Shown: positions 17,788 through 27,766, counted from the first letter of the stretch. The stretch: DNA of 64,000 nt from Thalassobium sp. R2A62 (GCF_000161835.1 NZ_GG697169.2:1-64000); one strand, 5' to 3'. Numbers and translations: made by a program. The notes: generated from the letters alone by a model not told the origin.

Positions 17788-19587
17788 TTATTCGCCCCAG
17801 CAGCTGACCAGAACGGTCATCTTTTGGGCCGCCAAGGTCATCATCTCTGGTGTCATCGATGTTGCAACCTCTTGGGTGTTGATCGTGATGCCGGCCTCTG
17901 TCAGCGCGGCCGAGATCGCATCGCTGTCTGCAACAAAGCTGACCTGTGGTGGCAAGGTCTGACCATTGCTATTCCCCTTGGGCAACAGCATGCCTAGCAC
18001 CGAACCCGTTGTGTCAAACACAGGGCCGCCTGCATCGCCTGCTTGGGCCGTGAGGGCCAGACGTTTGAGATCTTCTTCGCCGTTCAACCCGCGAATGTCA
18101 GCCAGCTTGCCAAAAGTAAGCGCGGGTACAGGTAAGATGCCTTGGTAAGGGAAGCCTGCGACGGCGACTTCGGATTGCAAACGCGGCACGCGCGACTGGA
18201 AGACGGCTGATTTCTCGGGGGCTAGAGCCGCTGAGGGTTTCAGCACAGCAAGGCCTAGATCGGCGTTCTCATAGACGATGGATGCGTCATAGTCTTGGTC
18301 GAGGGTGATCCTTGCGCAGGAGCCGACGGCCTCGGACGTGGTGAGGACCAAGCCATTGGCATCAAGGTAGAACCCTGTCCGCGACAGATCAGGTTTGCGC
18401 ACATCAAGGCCAGAGATCAGGTCAATGGCCTGATCTTCACCAGGCTCGCCCATGGCAGGGTCGAGAACACCTTCGAGACGTTCAAAGCTGCTCTTCATAT
18501 CGTCGAGGATACGCGTGCGGCGTTCGTCGTCACCGGACGGCCACACCAGCATAAAGCCTTTGATCTCGCCATTGCGCAGCTCGGCAGTGACGTAGGTGTG
18601 GTGCTCTTGGTTTTGACCGTCGATCTCAAAGCCGCTGTTGGTGCGGTTGCGCGGCCCTTCAGTGGGAACAACCTCGAGGGTCTGCAAAATCTCGTAGAGA
18701 CCAAAGAGGGTGGTCTGATCGCCAGCTTGCGAGATCATCATCAACTGTGCAGGCACGTCGCTAGTGGGGGCATAGCGGGCAAACGGAGGCTCGTAAGCGT
18801 CGATTGCAACGATGCCCAGCGGCACGTTCATGCGGATGCCGACAATGTCGTCACGGACTGGACGCAGGTTCACACCCTCAAGCACGGCGTTATAGGCGGC
18901 AAGCAGTTCAACACGCTGGAGGGTCGTCAAAACACCAGTGGGTTCGTGATTGTTGGCCTCTTGCCATGTGCGCATCGATCCACGTGTGCCGCGGCCATAC
19001 GAGCCGTCGATTGCTGCTGTATAAAATCCGGCCCACTTGAGCGCGATCTGCAGATCTTTTTTGTCTTCGCGGCTCAGTTCGGCCTCAGAGGCGCGGGCCT
19101 CTTGGCGGGTTTCATCTGGGTTTTGGATCTGAGGAACCTCGACAACGGGCTCGGGCTCTGGTTTGATCACAGGCTCAATTGTTGGTTCTGATACTGCAAC
19201 TTCGGGTGCGGCTTCGGGTTCTTGGGCGATCGGGTCAACAATGTTTGCAGTGCCCAAAACGCTGACGCCAACTGGCCAGAATTGATTGCGGTAGTTTCGG
19301 CCTTCGGCGACAAAGCTATCGCCAGGAATAAGACCGTCGCGGCGCAACTGGCGGGCCAGTGCGGCCGCATCGGCAGGGGTGTAGGGGCCAAGTGCGATAC
19401 CGTACCAGCCAGACCCAAGGTCGAAACCGTTCACGTCTTGCAAGTTGCCGGAATAGTCCTGTGCGCGTTCTTGCGCGCGCGTCAGTTTGGACTGGGCTTC
19501 GATCTGGATCCAAGCGACCTCTTGGGCCAATGTGGCGGTCGCGAAAAAAGCCGAAAACAGCAAGCTACAAAATAAGCGTATCATCAA
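17788..19587 (-). CDS. Secreted peptidoglycan-binding, trypsin-fold protein lacking protease residues
   Basis: A 599-residue protein with a signal peptide (MIRLFCSLLFSAFFATATLAQ). Order: a SPOR-like region (about 25-100), a Pro/Glu linker, a PG_binding_1-like domain (SREDKKDLQIALKWAGFYTAAIDGSYGRGT), a middle domain of unknown type, and a C-terminal chymotrypsin/HtrA-like fold. In that fold the Ser motif reads GDAGGPVFDTTGSVLGM, so the catalytic Ser is Ala, and the His position (TNxH in HtrA) reads TTSEAV. It is therefore probably a non-catalytic periplasmic scaffold. Divergent from glyQ. Confidence 0.75.
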   Translation of the reverse strand: MMIRLFCSLLFSAFFATATLAQEVAWIQIEAQSKLTRAQERAQDYSGNLQDVNGFDLGSGWYGIALGPYTPADAAALARQLRRDGLIPGDSFVAEGRNYRNQFWPVGVSVLGTANIVDPIAQEPEAAPEVAVSEPTIEPVIKPEPEPVVEVPQIQNPDETRQEARASEAELSREDKKDLQIALKWAGFYTAAIDGSYGRGTRGSMRTWQEANNHEPTGVLTTLQRVELLAAYNAVLEGVNLRPVRDDIVGIRMNVPLGIVAIDAYEPPFARYAPTSDVPAQLMMISQAGDQTTLFGLYEILQTLEVVPTEGPRNRTNSGFEIDGQNQEHHTYVTAELRNGEIKGFMLVWPSGDDERRTRILDDMKSSFERLEGVLDPAMGEPGEDQAIDLISGLDVRKPDLSRTGFYLDANGLVLTTSEAVGSCARITLDQDYDASIVYENADLGLAVLKPSAALAPEKSAVFQSRVPRLQSEVAVAGFPYQGILPVPALTFGKLADIRGLNGEEDLKRLALTAQAGDAGGPVFDTTGSVLGMLLPKGNSNGQTLPPQVSFVADSDAISAALTEAGITINTQEVATSMTPEMMTLAAQKMTVLVSCWGE

Positions 19588-19775
19588 TGGTCCCCGAGGA
19601 TGCAGCCAGATTGTAACCGGCTGATTTATTGGTTGCGGTTAACCTAAGCTGGATCGACGTGGGGTGCATCCGAAAAATAACCCAAATCGCGTGACAAATT
19701 AGGGGCCGTGGCGGAATTGACCCTCTGGCCGCCGCGGCCTAGTAAGGCGCTGTTACAACCAAGGGCGCACCAGTT

Positions 19776-20699
19776 ATGTCAATCGACAAACCCAAGAGTT
19801 TTCAAGAGATCATCCTGCGGTTGCAAAGCTACTGGGCTGAACACGGATGCGCTGTAATGCAGTCCTACGACATGGAAGTCGGTGCGGGCACGTTCCACCC
19901 TGCGACAACGATGCGGTCGTTGGGGTCGACGCCGTGGTCTGCGGCCTATGTTCAGCCATCCCGCCGGCCCACCGATGGCCGCTATGGCGACAGCCCAAAC
20001 CGGTGGCAGCATTATTACCAGTATCAGGTCATCATCAAACCGTCGCCGCCCAACCTGCAGGAATTGTATCTGGGGTCGCTGCGGGCCATTGGCATTGATA
20101 TGGCGATGCATGACATCCGTTTTGTCGAGGATGACTGGGAAAGCCCGACATTGGGCGCGTGGGGTCTAGGCTGGGAAGTCTGGTGTGACGGGATGGAAGT
20201 GTCCCAGTTCACTTATTTCCAGCAGGTTGGTGGCCATGATTGCAAACCGGTTTCTGGTGAGCTGACCTACGGGTTGGAACGCCTCGCAATGTATATTCTG
20301 AACTGCGACGACGGAAACGAGATGCCGTTCAACGCACCTGATGCCCCGATTCCGCTGACCTATGGTGATGTGTTCCGCGAGGCAGAGGCACAATATGCAC
20401 GGTGGAATTTTGATGTGGCCGACACAGACACGTTGCTGCGCCATTTTGAGGATGCCGAGGCCGAGTGCGCCCGCATTCTGGCCGAGCCACATGATGACCC
20501 CAAGACGGGCCGCCGTATCGTTATGGCGCTGCCTGCCTATGACCAATGCATCAAGGCGAGCCACGTGTTCAACCTGTTGGATGCGCGCGGCGTGATTTCG
20601 GTCACGGAACGTCAGGCCTATATCGGTCGGGTGCGGACATTGGCCAAGGCCTGTGCCGACGCGTTTGTGCAAACCCGAGCAGGAGGCTGGGCCGCGTGA
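19776..20699 (+). CDS. glyQ: Glycyl-tRNA synthetase alpha subunit
   Basis: A 307-residue class II synthetase alpha chain of the bacterial alpha2-beta2 type, charging tRNA-Gly. The family opening [21 protein letters not shown], the class II motif region [15 protein letters not shown] and [20 protein letters not shown], and [21 protein letters not shown] are all present. It begins an operon with a small membrane-anchored gene and glyS, joined by overlapping start and stop codons. Confidence 0.98.
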   Translation: MSIDKPKSFQEIILRLQSYWAEHGCAVMQSYDMEVGAGTFHPATTMRSLGSTPWSAAYVQPSRRPTDGRYGDSPNRWQHYYQYQVIIKPSPPNLQELYLGSLRAIGIDMAMHDIRFVEDDWESPTLGAWGLGWEVWCDGMEVSQFTYFQQVGGHDCKPVSGELTYGLERLAMYILNCDDGNEMPFNAPDAPIPLTYGDVFREAEAQYARWNFDVADTDTLLRHFEDAEAECARILAEPHDDPKTGRRIVMALPAYDQCIKASHVFNLLDARGVISVTERQAYIGRVRTLAKACADAFVQTRAGGWAA

Positions 20700-21238
20700 T
20701 CGCCCGGATAATCATTATGGCGCTACTTGCATCTGCTTTGGCCGCTGGCGGTTTGATGTACTACCAGCAGGTCTATGCCTATTATGAAGAGATCACCGTC
20801 GCAGAAGATCGGTCTGTGCAGATGACGTTGCTCGCCTATGAAATGCCCGAAGATATCCTGTTTGAGGATTTCCAAGGCATTGACGCAGATAGCTCGCCCT
20901 TGCGGTATCGCGCATGTTTTCAAACACCTGACAGCCACGCGATGTTGACGGAAACCTACGTCATCGTCGACGATGCCGAGCCACGGGTCGCACCGCGCTG
21001 GTTTGATTGTTTTGACGCAACCGAGATCGGTGAAGCCATCGAAGACGGCAGCGCGATCGTGTTTTTAGGCACGCGCAACATCGAATACGGCATCGACCGC
21101 GTTGTCGCTGTCATGGACGACGGTCGCGGCTTTGTCTGGCACCAGATCAACGAATGCGGTGAAGTGGTTTTTGACGGCAATCCTGTGCCGGAAAACTGCC
21201 CCCCTCAACCCCAACCTGACGCAGAAGGGGACAACTGA
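20696..21238 (+). CDS. DUF6446-like single-pass membrane protein between glyQ and glyS
   Basis: A 180-residue protein beginning at GTG 20696, which overlaps the glyQ stop (GTGA), and ending in a TGATG overlap with glyS. It has one N-terminal membrane helix ([21 protein letters not shown]), then a soluble domain ([27 protein letters not shown]; conserved Cys in [11 protein letters not shown]) and a Pro-rich tail. Similar genes between glyQ and glyS are known in Rhodobacteraceae as DUF6446. Its role is unknown; tight coupling implies expression in proportion with the synthetase. Confidence 0.8.
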   Translation: MIARIIIMALLASALAAGGLMYYQQVYAYYEEITVAEDRSVQMTLLAYEMPEDILFEDFQGIDADSSPLRYRACFQTPDSHAMLTETYVIVDDAEPRVAPRWFDCFDATEIGEAIEDGSAIVFLGTRNIEYGIDRVVAVMDDGRGFVWHQINECGEVVFDGNPVPENCPPQPQPDAEGDN

Positions 21239-23337
21239 TGTCCGATCTTTTGATTGAGCTTTTTTCCGAAGAAATCCCTGCACGGATGCAAGCCAAGGCG
21301 GCAGATGATCTCAAGCGTTTGGTGACCAACGGATTGGTCGAGGCTGGGCTGACCTATGCGAGTGCGGGTGCGTTTTCGACACCGCGCCGTTTGGTGTTAA
21401 CTGTCGAGGGTTTGAACGACCGTTCCGCAGATGTGCGCGAAGAGCGCAAAGGCCCACGCACCGACGCACCTGAAAAGGCGCTCGAGGGGTTTTTGCGGTC
21501 GACTGGTTTGACCAAAGATCAGCTAGAAGAGCGTGACGACAAAAAGGGGGCCGTTTGGTTCGCGATTGTTGAAAAGCCAGGCCGTGCGGCATCCGAGATC
21601 GTGGCCGAAGTTCTGGATGCGACGATCCGCAACTTCCCATGGCCCAAATCAATGCGCTGGGGCAACGGCAGCCTGCGGTGGGTGCGCCCGCTGCATTCGA
21701 TCTTGTGCATTCTCAGCGCCGAAGACGGGGCAGAGGTTGTGCCGCTGGACGTGGACGGGATCGTCTCGGGCGATGTCACGTTTGGTCACCGCTTTTTGGC
21801 GCCGGACGCCATTAAGGTCGTGAATTTCGATGATTGCAGCACAAAGCTCAAGCAGGCCTATGTCGTGCTAGACGCATCCGAACGGGCCGAGGCGATCTGG
21901 GCAGATGCAACGAACCAAGCGTTCGCCAACGGGCTAGAAGTGATCGAGGATCGCGGGCTGTTGGCCGAGGTTGCAGGACTGGTCGAATGGCCTGTCGTTC
22001 TGATGGGGCCGATCGCCAAAGATTACCTGAACTTACCGAGTGAAGTGCTTCAATTGTCTATGAAAGAGCACCAAAAGTTCTTTTCCGTGAAGAACCCAAA
22101 GACGGGCCGGATCGAGCAGTTTATCACTGTGGCAAATATAGAAACGGCGGATAACGGCGCGACGATTTTGGCTGGCAACGGCCGTGTTTTGTCGGCGCGT
22201 TTGGCAGATGGCAAGTTCTTTTGGGAGAACGATCTGCGCGAAGCCAAGTCTGGCATGAAGGGCTGGCTACAAGCGCTTGAAAACGTGACGTTTCACAACA
22301 AGCTGGGATCAGTTGCTGAACAGATTGAACGCATTTCGGATCTAAGCGGCCATTTGGCGGCGACCACAGGGGCCGATCCTGTGATGGCCACGACAGCCGC
22401 GCAGCTGTCTAAGGCGGATCTGAGTTCTGAAATGGTCTACGAATTCCCAGAACTTCAAGGGGTTATGGGCCGCTACTACAGCGCAGAGGCGGGCCATGAC
22501 GCCGCTATTGGTGCTGCCATAGAAGAGCATTATTCACCATTGGGCCCGTCAGACGATGTGCCGACCGCGCCAGTGTCGATGGCGGTTGCTTTGGCGGCCA
22601 AAGTGGACACGCTGGCAGGCTTCTGGGTGATCGACGAAAAGCCAACGGGTAGTAAAGACCCTTTTGCCCTGCGCCGTGCGGCATTGGGTGTGATCCGGTT
22701 GGCGGTCGAAAACGATCTGCGGTTCGGATTGCGCGACGTGTTTGCCCGCCAAGCGACGGTGGTGTCAAAGGCCCAAGATGGGTCTGATGGTGTGGATTCT
22801 GACGCTATTTCTGACAGCCTGATGGGGTTCGTCCATGACCGTCTGAAGGTCTATCTCAAGGATCGTGGCGTCAAACATGATGTGATCGACGCCAGTGTGG
22901 CGATGCCGGGCAATGATGATCTAAGCCTCTTGGTGCGCCGTGCCGAAGCGCTGTCTGGTTTCTTGCGGACCGACGATGGCGAGAACTTGGTTCAAGGGTT
23001 CAAGCGCGCGAACAACATGCTGACGGCTGAGGAAAAGAAGGACGGTGTCGAGTATTCCTTTGGCGCGGATATCAAATTTGCCGAGACCGACGAAGAGCGC
23101 GCATTGTTTGCAGCTCTGGATGCGGGCGAGCCTGCGATTGTTGCGGCGATGGGTGCCGAAGATTTTGAAACGGCGATGGCTGCAATGGCGCAATTGCGCG
23201 GTCCAGTTGACGCATTTTTTAAGGCTGTGAAGGTGAACGCAGACAGCGATGTGATCCGCCGCAACCGTCTGAACCTGCTGAGCCGGATTAGCAAAACCTG
23301 TCTTTCGGTTGCTGACCTAACCCGTTTAGAGGGCTAA
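21238..23337 (+). CDS. glyS: Glycyl-tRNA synthetase beta subunit
   Basis: A 699-residue beta chain. It opens with the canonical LLIELFSEEIPARMQ, continues with FPWPKSMRWGNGSLRWVRPLHSI and LSMKEHQKFFSVKNPKTGRI, the HD-like ALAAKVDTLAGFWVIDEKPTGSKDPFALRRAALGVIRL, and ends in the helical tRNA-binding domain (AVKVNADSDVIRRNRLNLLSRI). Its start overlaps the DUF6446-like gene. Two hairpins follow before the next gene. Confidence 0.98.
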   Translation: MSDLLIELFSEEIPARMQAKAADDLKRLVTNGLVEAGLTYASAGAFSTPRRLVLTVEGLNDRSADVREERKGPRTDAPEKALEGFLRSTGLTKDQLEERDDKKGAVWFAIVEKPGRAASEIVAEVLDATIRNFPWPKSMRWGNGSLRWVRPLHSILCILSAEDGAEVVPLDVDGIVSGDVTFGHRFLAPDAIKVVNFDDCSTKLKQAYVVLDASERAEAIWADATNQAFANGLEVIEDRGLLAEVAGLVEWPVVLMGPIAKDYLNLPSEVLQLSMKEHQKFFSVKNPKTGRIEQFITVANIETADNGATILAGNGRVLSARLADGKFFWENDLREAKSGMKGWLQALENVTFHNKLGSVAEQIERISDLSGHLAATTGADPVMATTAAQLSKADLSSEMVYEFPELQGVMGRYYSAEAGHDAAIGAAIEEHYSPLGPSDDVPTAPVSMAVALAAKVDTLAGFWVIDEKPTGSKDPFALRRAALGVIRLAVENDLRFGLRDVFARQATVVSKAQDGSDGVDSDAISDSLMGFVHDRLKVYLKDRGVKHDVIDASVAMPGNDDLSLLVRRAEALSGFLRTDDGENLVQGFKRANNMLTAEEKKDGVEYSFGADIKFAETDEERALFAALDAGEPAIVAAMGAEDFETAMAAMAQLRGPVDAFFKAVKVNADSDVIRRNRLNLLSRISKTCLSVADLTRLEG

Positions 23338-23347
23338 ATCTGCCCCA

Positions 23348-23418
23348 ACGCTGACGCACGTAAACATTGCGTGACAGCGTGGAATGTCTATGCTGCGGCT
23401 GAATTCTTTACGCCGCAG
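23348..23418 (+). promoter_or_regulatory. Two successive hairpins between glyS and the PPDK-like gene
   Basis: ACGCTGACGCA (23348-23358) pairs with TGCGTGACAGCGT (23368-23380) with a 2-base bulge, and CTGCGGC (23393-23399) pairs with GCCGCAG (23412-23418). No T-run follows either. They occupy the leader of the PPDK-like gene and could end glyS transcription, stabilise mRNA or regulate translation. Confidence 0.4.
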
Positions 23419-23438
23419 TGCAGAAAGGTGAGTGCGCC

Positions 23439-25994
23439 ATGCCTCATCGTGCCAATTTTTCAAACCTGACGTTGATCACGCCCACGGCCAAGATGTCAGC
23501 GGACGTTCACGGCGGACGGGCAAAGTGTCTGCAGCGTTTGGTGCGGCTGGATATGCCTGTGCCAACTACGGTTTCACTGGATTTTAAGTCGGTTCAATCG
23601 ATTGCCAGCGGCACGATGCCGGATATGGACGTGTTGATCGAACCCTTTGGCGGGGCGCCGTTGTTGTCTGTACGGCCCAGCAGTGAGGATCCCGATTGGG
23701 GTGGTCCCGGCGCGATTTTGAACATTGGGATGAACAATACCAAACTGGTTGAATTGTCCAAAGAAGTCGGCGAACGGGCCGCGACCGCGCTGTACCTGCG
23801 ATTTATCCAAGCGTTTGCCGTGCATGTCGCGCGATTGGACCCAGACGAGTTTGATGTCCCAAGCGAGCCTACGGCCCAAGCGTTAGAGGCTGCGCTGTCG
23901 GCCTATGAAGCCGATGCAGAAGAGCCGTTTCCACAAGACCCTATTCGTCAATTGACCGAAGTTTTGCGGTCGATGGCGCGTGCATGGGAAGGGACAACCG
24001 CGCGGTTGCTGCGTCAGGCCAAAGGAGCGCCTGCGGATGCTGGTCTGGGATTGGTTGTTCAGGCGATGGCGCTGGGTGTTGGGGCCTCCGAGAGCGGATC
24101 GGGCGTGATTCAATATGTCGACGAGACAACGGGCGAGACCCAGATCAAAGGCCGCTATCTGAGCCAAAGCCAAGGGCGCGAGGCGCTGAGCCTTGATGCC
24201 CCTGCGATCTATCTGACGCGGGACGAACGCGGCGCATCATTAGAAGAGTTGTGCCCTGACATTTTTGCCGAGCTTTTGCGGTTTGGCGATGTCTCGCGGT
24301 TGCGGCTGCGCGAAGAGATGCAGATCGAATTTACGATTGAAAGCAACAGTCTGCGCATTCTGGATGCGGTTCGGTTACAACGGTCTTCACGGGCTGGGGT
24401 CAAAATTGCGGTCGCTTTGGCCGATGATGGTGTGATCCCACGCGAAGAGGCGTTGATGCGGGTGGAACCGGTCGCGTTGAACGAATTGTTGCACCGCCAA
24501 GTCGCCCCCCAAGCGGTGCGGGACGTCTTTGGCCAAGGGATCGCGGCCAGCCCCGGTGCGGCCCGTGGGCGTATTGTGTTCACTGCGAACGAAGCGCAGG
24601 CAAGTGCGGCGCGCAAAGAGGCCTGTATCCTCGTGCGGCGTGAAACCACGCCAGAGGATATTCGCGGAATGCACGCAGCCCAAGCTGTCGTCACGGTACG
24701 GGGCGGCATCACCAGCCACGCTGCGGTCATCGGGCGGGGCATGGGTTTGCCTTGTGTCGTTGGCGCGTCGGATTTGGTGGTTGATGCGCGCAAGCGTCAA
24801 TTGGTGTCGCCGGATGGTCGGGTTCTGGTCGAAGGTGACATGCTGACCGTGGATGGCACGTCGGGCCAGCTATTGGTGGGCGAGCCACCGTTGCGCGAGG
24901 CGTCATTGGATGGAAGCTTCCAGACCCTGCTAAGCTGGGCGGATGATGTGCGCGATATTGGCGTTCGGGCCAACGCGGACACGCCGTCTGATGCACAAAC
25001 TGCGCGCAATTTCGCGGCCCAGGGTATCGGGTTGTGCCGGACCGAGCACATGTTTTTTGACGATGATCGTCTGACTGTGATGCGCGAGATGATCTTTGCC
25101 GATGATGCAGAGGATCGCCGCACGACGCTGGACCGTTTGTTGCCAATGCAGCGGGCGGATTTTATCGAATTGTTCGAGATTATGGCAGGGCAGCCCGTGT
25201 GTTTGCGACTGTTTGATCCGCCCCTCCACGAATTTTTGCCCAGCGATCGTGCGGGCCTGCGTGATTTGGCCGAAGCGCTGGATCGCCCGCTGTCGGATGT
25301 GACCGAACGGGTTGGTGAGCTGCGCGAATATAACCCGATGCTGGGTATGCGCGGTGTGCGTTTAGGCGTCTCGATCCCCGAGATCTATGAAATGCAGGCG
25401 CGCGCGATTTTTGAGGCGACAGTTGCCTTGGCCGAACGTGGTGTCATCGTGCGCCCCGAGATCATGATCCCGCTGGTCAGCGCACGGCGCGAAGTTGAAC
25501 TGGTCAAAACGCAGATCGACGCGCTGGCGGCTGAGGTGCAAACCAAGAGTGGTCAGACCTTTGACTATAATCTCGGTGTGATGGTTGAGACCCCGAGGGC
25601 CGCATTGCGCGCGGGGGATATTGCCGAACATGCAACGTTCCTGAGCTTTGGTACAAACGACCTGACACAGATGACCTATGGTTTGTCGCGCGATGATGCG
25701 GGACGTTTCATGTCGGATTATGTGCGCCAAGGTGTCTATCCCGAGGATCCGTTTCACAGCTTTGACGTCGAAGGTGTGGGTGAATTGGTGTCGATCGGGG
25801 CTAATCGGGGTCGGTCGCAACGCAATGACGTGGTTTTGTCGATCTGTGGCGAGCATGCGGGCACGACGGATGCCATCGCTTTTGCTCGCGCAAACAGATT
25901 CGATTACGTTTCGTGTTCGCCATTTCGCGTGCCTGTGGCGCGGCTTTCCGCTGCTCGTTTGGTCGTGGCTGAGAAACTGTCACCCCGCCGGTAG
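23439..25994 (+). CDS. Pyruvate phosphate dikinase-like enzyme, divergent N-terminal domain
   Basis: An 851-residue protein with the PEP-utilising order: ATP-grasp-like N-terminus, phosphohistidine domain (GGITSHAAVIGRGMGLPCVVG, His near residue 426) and a PEP/pyruvate barrel (GIGLCRTEHMFF; EYNPMLGMRGVRLGV; VMVETPRAAL; SFGTNDLTQMTYGLSRDD; SICGEHAGTTDAI with the catalytic Cys). The C-terminal half is typical PPDK. The N-terminal nucleotide-binding motifs differ: GGRAKCLQRL replaces GGKGANL, and VRPSSEDPDWGGPGAILNIGMN replaces the SGARxSMPGMMDT segment. ATG 23439 follows AAGGTGAG. ppdK next to glyS is usual in this group. Confidence 0.82.
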   Translation: MPHRANFSNLTLITPTAKMSADVHGGRAKCLQRLVRLDMPVPTTVSLDFKSVQSIASGTMPDMDVLIEPFGGAPLLSVRPSSEDPDWGGPGAILNIGMNNTKLVELSKEVGERAATALYLRFIQAFAVHVARLDPDEFDVPSEPTAQALEAALSAYEADAEEPFPQDPIRQLTEVLRSMARAWEGTTARLLRQAKGAPADAGLGLVVQAMALGVGASESGSGVIQYVDETTGETQIKGRYLSQSQGREALSLDAPAIYLTRDERGASLEELCPDIFAELLRFGDVSRLRLREEMQIEFTIESNSLRILDAVRLQRSSRAGVKIAVALADDGVIPREEALMRVEPVALNELLHRQVAPQAVRDVFGQGIAASPGAARGRIVFTANEAQASAARKEACILVRRETTPEDIRGMHAAQAVVTVRGGITSHAAVIGRGMGLPCVVGASDLVVDARKRQLVSPDGRVLVEGDMLTVDGTSGQLLVGEPPLREASLDGSFQTLLSWADDVRDIGVRANADTPSDAQTARNFAAQGIGLCRTEHMFFDDDRLTVMREMIFADDAEDRRTTLDRLLPMQRADFIELFEIMAGQPVCLRLFDPPLHEFLPSDRAGLRDLAEALDRPLSDVTERVGELREYNPMLGMRGVRLGVSIPEIYEMQARAIFEATVALAERGVIVRPEIMIPLVSARREVELVKTQIDALAAEVQTKSGQTFDYNLGVMVETPRAALRAGDIAEHATFLSFGTNDLTQMTYGLSRDDAGRFMSDYVRQGVYPEDPFHSFDVEGVGELVSIGANRGRSQRNDVVLSICGEHAGTTDAIAFARANRFDYVSCSPFRVPVARLSAARLVVAEKLSPRR

Positions 25995-26122
25995 TGGTTT
26001 GCGCCGAAGAACCAGCAAAATATAGGTGTTTGGGCGTTTGACACTGCGTGATTTGCCGCTTGGGTGGACGTTTAGGGACTTCTGCACTAGACGAGCCGTG
26101 CCTTGCGGTGGCTTGATCGTGC

Positions 26123-26803
26123 ATGTCTGTTGGATTTGGAATGACTTCTTTTCGTTTGGTTTTGGTCGCTGTGGCCGCTTTGTGCATTGGATCCGCTGGA
26201 TCTGCACAGTCTGTTCTTGAGACGCGGCTTAGGTCGCTCTTGGGCGCAGAGCGCAGCGCAATGGAGGCAATTCCAACCAGCCGCGCGGGTGTTTTGACGA
26301 CCCCGCCATCCGCTCAGGCGCGCAACATTCCGGTGCGTCCGGCAGAGCCAGAGTATTCAAACGCGTTTCTTGCAGGTGTTCCGAGTGCGACAGGTGGACC
26401 CGAGTGGCGCTGTCTGTCCGAGGCGCTGTATTTTGAGGCGCGGGGCGAAAGCGTACGGGGCATGTTTGCGGTCGCCGAGGTAATCCTGAACCGTGTCGAT
26501 GACCGCCGGTATCCAAATTCGCTGTGCGGTGTCATTAACCAAGGCACGGGGCGCAAGTTTGCCTGTCAGTTTACATATACCTGTGACGGCAAGGCCGAAG
26601 TCATTTCGGAGCCAGCAGCCTTTGCCAAGGTTAGCAAGGTCGCGCAGATTTTGATGGATGGCGCACCCCGGACATTGACAGATGGCGCCACGCATTATCA
26701 TACGCGCGCGGTGAGCCCGAACTGGTCCCGCAAGTTTCCGCGGACCACGACCATCGGATCGCACCATTTCTACCGCCAGCCAACGCGCACTGCGTCAAAC
26801 TGA
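26123..26803 (+). CDS. Cell wall hydrolase, SleB-type (Hydrolase_2)
   Basis: A 226-residue protein with an N-terminal signal-like helix (LVLVAVAALCIGSAGSAQS) and a C-terminal domain starting WRCLSEALYFEARGESVRGMFAVAEVILNRVDDRRYP, which holds the catalytic Glu of SleB-like lytic transglycosylases, then ACQFTYTCDG and THYHTRAVSPNWSR. It should cut peptidoglycan in the periplasm. Cys pairs in the domain suggest disulfides. Monocistronic between the PPDK-like gene and folB. Confidence 0.88.
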   Translation: MSVGFGMTSFRLVLVAVAALCIGSAGSAQSVLETRLRSLLGAERSAMEAIPTSRAGVLTTPPSAQARNIPVRPAEPEYSNAFLAGVPSATGGPEWRCLSEALYFEARGESVRGMFAVAEVILNRVDDRRYPNSLCGVINQGTGRKFACQFTYTCDGKAEVISEPAAFAKVSKVAQILMDGAPRTLTDGATHYHTRAVSPNWSRKFPRTTTIGSHHFYRQPTRTASN

Positions 26804-26875
26804 TCTCGCGCCGGATGCTTGTGCGGTGCTACACGGCACTGTAGATACGGGCAGCTGAGCGAGAGGGCGTGAGCC

Positions 26876-27766
26876 ATGACAACTGAAATCGAAATGGCAT
26901 TTGCCCACCCCGAGGTGCGAGCAACTGCGACGACGCCCGCGCCGCGCGATCGGATTTCGCTGCGCGATCATATTGTGGATGTTGAGATTGGCGCGTTTCA
27001 GGCCGAACGCGATATGACGCAGCGCATCAGCTTTAGCATCGTGGTCGAGGTGCGGCCTGCGACCGATGACGTCGCGGACGATGTTGACCGTATCCTGTCC
27101 TATGATCGCGTGACCGAGGCTATTGACGCCGAACTGGCCGCCGAGCGGTTGAACCTGTTAGAGACCTTGGCCGACCGGGTGGCTGAGCGTATTCTGCGTG
27201 AACCCCCAGCGATGCGGGTGTTTGTTCGGATCGAAAAACTGGATCGCGGCGGCGGAGCCCTGGGGGTCGAGATCGTGCGCGAGCGCGCAGGCGACGGGGA
27301 TGGTTCAACGGCCCAAGTGGCCCTGCATCCACGTGTCGTTTTGCTGTCAGACGCGGCGATTGCGTCACCGCATTTTGCAGGGTGGCTGGATCAGCTGGCT
27401 GCAGGTGATGCACCGGTTATTTTATGCGTCGGAGCGGGGGATGTCCCAGCGGTTGACAGTGCCACGGCGCAACGCCGGATTGATCTATTGGCGACCGAAC
27501 AAGTCGCGTGGTCCCTGATGGACCGTGACCCGCGATGTGTTGTGGTTGGTACGATGACCGAACTGGATTGGGGGATGCGCAATGGGCAGCTTAGCGTTTG
27601 GGCCCCGTCCAAGATCGTGATGGATGCGGTCGACGGCCCCGATCGCACGGACGCAGGTGTTTTGGCGACGTGGTTCGCACGCTTCGTCGGTGCGGTCGAG
27701 CTTGTCTCGATTGGGCGTCTGTGTGATGGCGCACGGATCGTCGGTGTAGACGAGGCCACGTTATGA
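26876..27766 (+). CDS. folB: Dihydroneopterin aldolase with C-terminal extension
   Basis: A 296-residue protein. Residues about 22-140 are a FolB domain (ISLRDHIVDVEIGAFQAERDMTQRISFSIVVEV; SYDRVTEAIDAELAAERLNLLETLADRVAERIL; VRIEKLDRG) that cleaves dihydroneopterin to hydroxymethyldihydropterin. The remaining about 150 residues are a second domain not found in short FolB enzymes, seen in Rhodobacteraceae homologs, without an assigned function. The ATGA overlap with folP shows coupling in the folate pathway. Confidence 0.88.
   Translation: MTTEIEMAFAHPEVRATATTPAPRDRISLRDHIVDVEIGAFQAERDMTQRISFSIVVEVRPATDDVADDVDRILSYDRVTEAIDAELAAERLNLLETLADRVAERILREPPAMRVFVRIEKLDRGGGALGVEIVRERAGDGDGSTAQVALHPRVVLLSDAAIASPHFAGWLDQLAAGDAPVILCVGAGDVPAVDSATAQRRIDLLATEQVAWSLMDRDPRCVVVGTMTELDWGMRNGQLSVWAPSKIVMDAVDGPDRTDAGVLATWFARFVGAVELVSIGRLCDGARIVGVDEATL

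Noticed and set aside
18295-19191. 298-codon plus-strand ORF opposite the protease-like gene
   Set aside because: Antisense to a protein with signal peptide and recognisable domains; no own motif or RBS.
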